64,000 nt of DNA, from contig JAYXKI010000012.1 in assembly GCA_037892935.1 (NCBI GenBank), positions 744,001-808,000 on the forward strand, written 5' to 3'. Below the pieces are notes generated by a model. That model was not told where the DNA came from, did not search any database, and saw only the letters and a program-made list of their open reading frames with translations. Positions 62,565 through 64,000 of this stretch are shown piece after piece; within the stretch, counting starts at the first letter, position 1, and every line of letters starts with the position of its first letter. The translations under genes were made by a program, and so were the position numbers. The stretch comes from Phlebopus portentosus (taxonomy: Eukaryota; Basidiomycota; Agaricomycetes; Boletales; Boletinellaceae).

Positions 62565-63829
62565 TACGCCACAATTTGTGTATGGCGACGAACAGATGAA
62601 ACAAAGTCTTTACAGTAAGATTACATTTGTCCTGCTTACTATTTGGTTTATCTTCGATATTACCAGTCTTCTTGTTATTGTTTATGTGTAGTCATCTTGG
62701 CAATTTGTTGCTACTGTTGCTCTTCTTCTCTTCCCTCCTCATATATCGCCTCCTTTCAGTTTCCGCCATTGCCAACGCGGTCATTGCTTCTTACCTCTAT
62801 GCCTGCCCTCCAGTAGGTGAGGCGACAGTTCACTTAACATGTCACCCGCAGGTTCCTTTATAATACGGCCTTTACTTCATCCCTTCCGGTATCTTGCTCA
62901 GCTGTAGTCCGAGCATTTCAATGATCAACCGCATGCAGAAGAATGGCAGGATCTCACCGAAGTTTATGCTGAATACGCCAGGACCCAAGGTGAATTGGAA
63001 ATCTTGATTGTGCTCTTGCTGGAGTTCTTGCTGAACTTGAAGATATAATTTTGGCGTTGTCCAATTTGAACGCCAGCCCTCGCGCATCAAAAAGCAAACC
63101 GAGCGAGTTCAAGCCTACTGATCAGTTCGCAACTCAGCTTTCCAAATCACTTACCAAATGTGACGTTCCCCTAGTCGAGCCTAAAAAGACGAAGAATGTC
63201 GAAGCGAACCTGAAGGAAGAGAACGCCTTACAAAAGCGGTATTCGGCCTGCAATCAAGGGTATCTGAACTGAGTCAATTACAGGAGACAGCGCTACCTCC
63301 AGATGAAGATCTACAGGCCATTCAACTGACGTCAACAGTATTATAAGCAATCTTATCTTCTTATAGTCGAATTCGGAGCCATAGAAGAACATGACTCTAT
63401 TAGATCCGGTCCGTGAGATACCAGCAAGTATCGAAAATGCCGAGCGAGAGTGCAGGGTACGAACGCAGAACGGGTCTATTCGAGGGGCACGTGAGGCAAT
63501 CACGACGATCCAGGATCCATTCGAGAGCACCTAGCCAACCATCAGCTGACGATCCAGGTTTATATCAAAGATATGGATACACCTGATCGTGATGAAAGGG
63601 GCGAACTTCCGGGAAGCATTGCTGCTAGTGCGAGGCAAACGGGCCAGTCAACGCCATAGATCAACGACATTGTTCGGGTGCCAATCAACCAGGGAAGGCA
63701 TGAGGAAGTCTGAAGCAATCTCGAGGCATGCTCTATGAGCGTTGATATCGTTCCTGGGTCGCGCATGCTGATGCTTGAGATGGTGAGCTTGATTTGATAA
63801 ACAAGCAAAGAGAATCATCTCACTATTAG
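62565..63829. other. No confident gene; one possible coding fragment
   Basis: The plus frame at 63051-63272 (NASPRASKSKPSEFKPTDQF, NVEANLKEENALQKRYSACN) reads like protein and is followed by a small GTATCT...TACAG intron-like gap. It has no recognisable domain and no clear start. The remaining frames are unconvincing. Confidence 0.3.
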
Positions 63830-64000
63830 GAGCCGGCTCTGGCCGTATGCGTATAATCCGTATACGGGCTGTCCGTATACGGATGGGGCCGTATCCGTAT
63901 GATCCAATAAGAGCAAAATATACGGGTCGTATATATACGCCCGTATCCGTATACAAAGGTCTGAAATTTTGACGTTTACGGCTTATACGCCATATACGGA
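63830..64000. repeat. CCGTATAC-type repeat cluster 2, running off the window
   Basis: Dense copies of CCGTATAC, CCGTATCCGTAT and TATACGG on both strands, as at 50297-50465. It reaches the window edge, so its extent is unknown. Confidence 0.7.

Overview
This window is a transposon-dense, gene-poor stretch of a filamentous basidiomycete genome, most likely Agaricomycotina. The grounds are short GT-AG introns (about 50-80 nt) in every intact gene, two chromodomain Ty3/Gypsy elements, fungal Tc1/mariner-type transposases, a basidiomycete-type WD40 family member, and LTR decay by CpG to TpG changes. The species was not identified.

Layout. 1-2.7 kb: a decayed Tc1/mariner-like element followed by a fragment of an unknown gene family ('gene A'); a second copy of the pair lies inverted at 29.3-32.5 kb. 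3.4-5.0 kb: GC-rich degenerate repeats. 5.0-14.6 kb: host coding sequence, one exon of which is split by a 6,644-bp chromovirus (7232-13875, TSD TGGAG). 15.1-29.3 kb: an older antisense 1,605-bp solo LTR (TSD GGGGT) sits in gene A, and a complete 12,627-bp chromovirus (16526-29152, TSD CCCAG) of the same family is nested in it. 32.8-46.9 kb: three intact or nearly intact host genes or gene remains (an F-box-like/LRR gene, an unknown 8-exon gene and a decayed WD40 gene) among short dispersed repeats and MITEs. 47.7-60.8 kb: a cluster of broken fragments of conserved nuclear genes (HSP70 interrupted by RPB1, HIR1, SMC1). The SMC1 piece lies inside an element with about 455-bp terminal inverted repeats. 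61.1-62.6 kb: an intact six-exon zinc-finger gene. The window ends in a CCGTATAC-rich repeat.

The strongest unusual signals are: (1) the big chromovirus, with identical 1.6-kb LTRs, a 327-codon ORF inside U3 that looks to be under purifying selection, extra ORFs before gag, and an insertion of about 500 residues between protease and RT; (2) DNA-level capture of intron-bearing SMC1 by a TIR element; (3) an HSP70-RPB1-HSP70 chimera. Both chromoviruses show 11-nt self-priming sites (Tf1-like) and -1 frameshift heptamers at the gag-pol junction. All identifications come from reading the sequence; no database search was possible.
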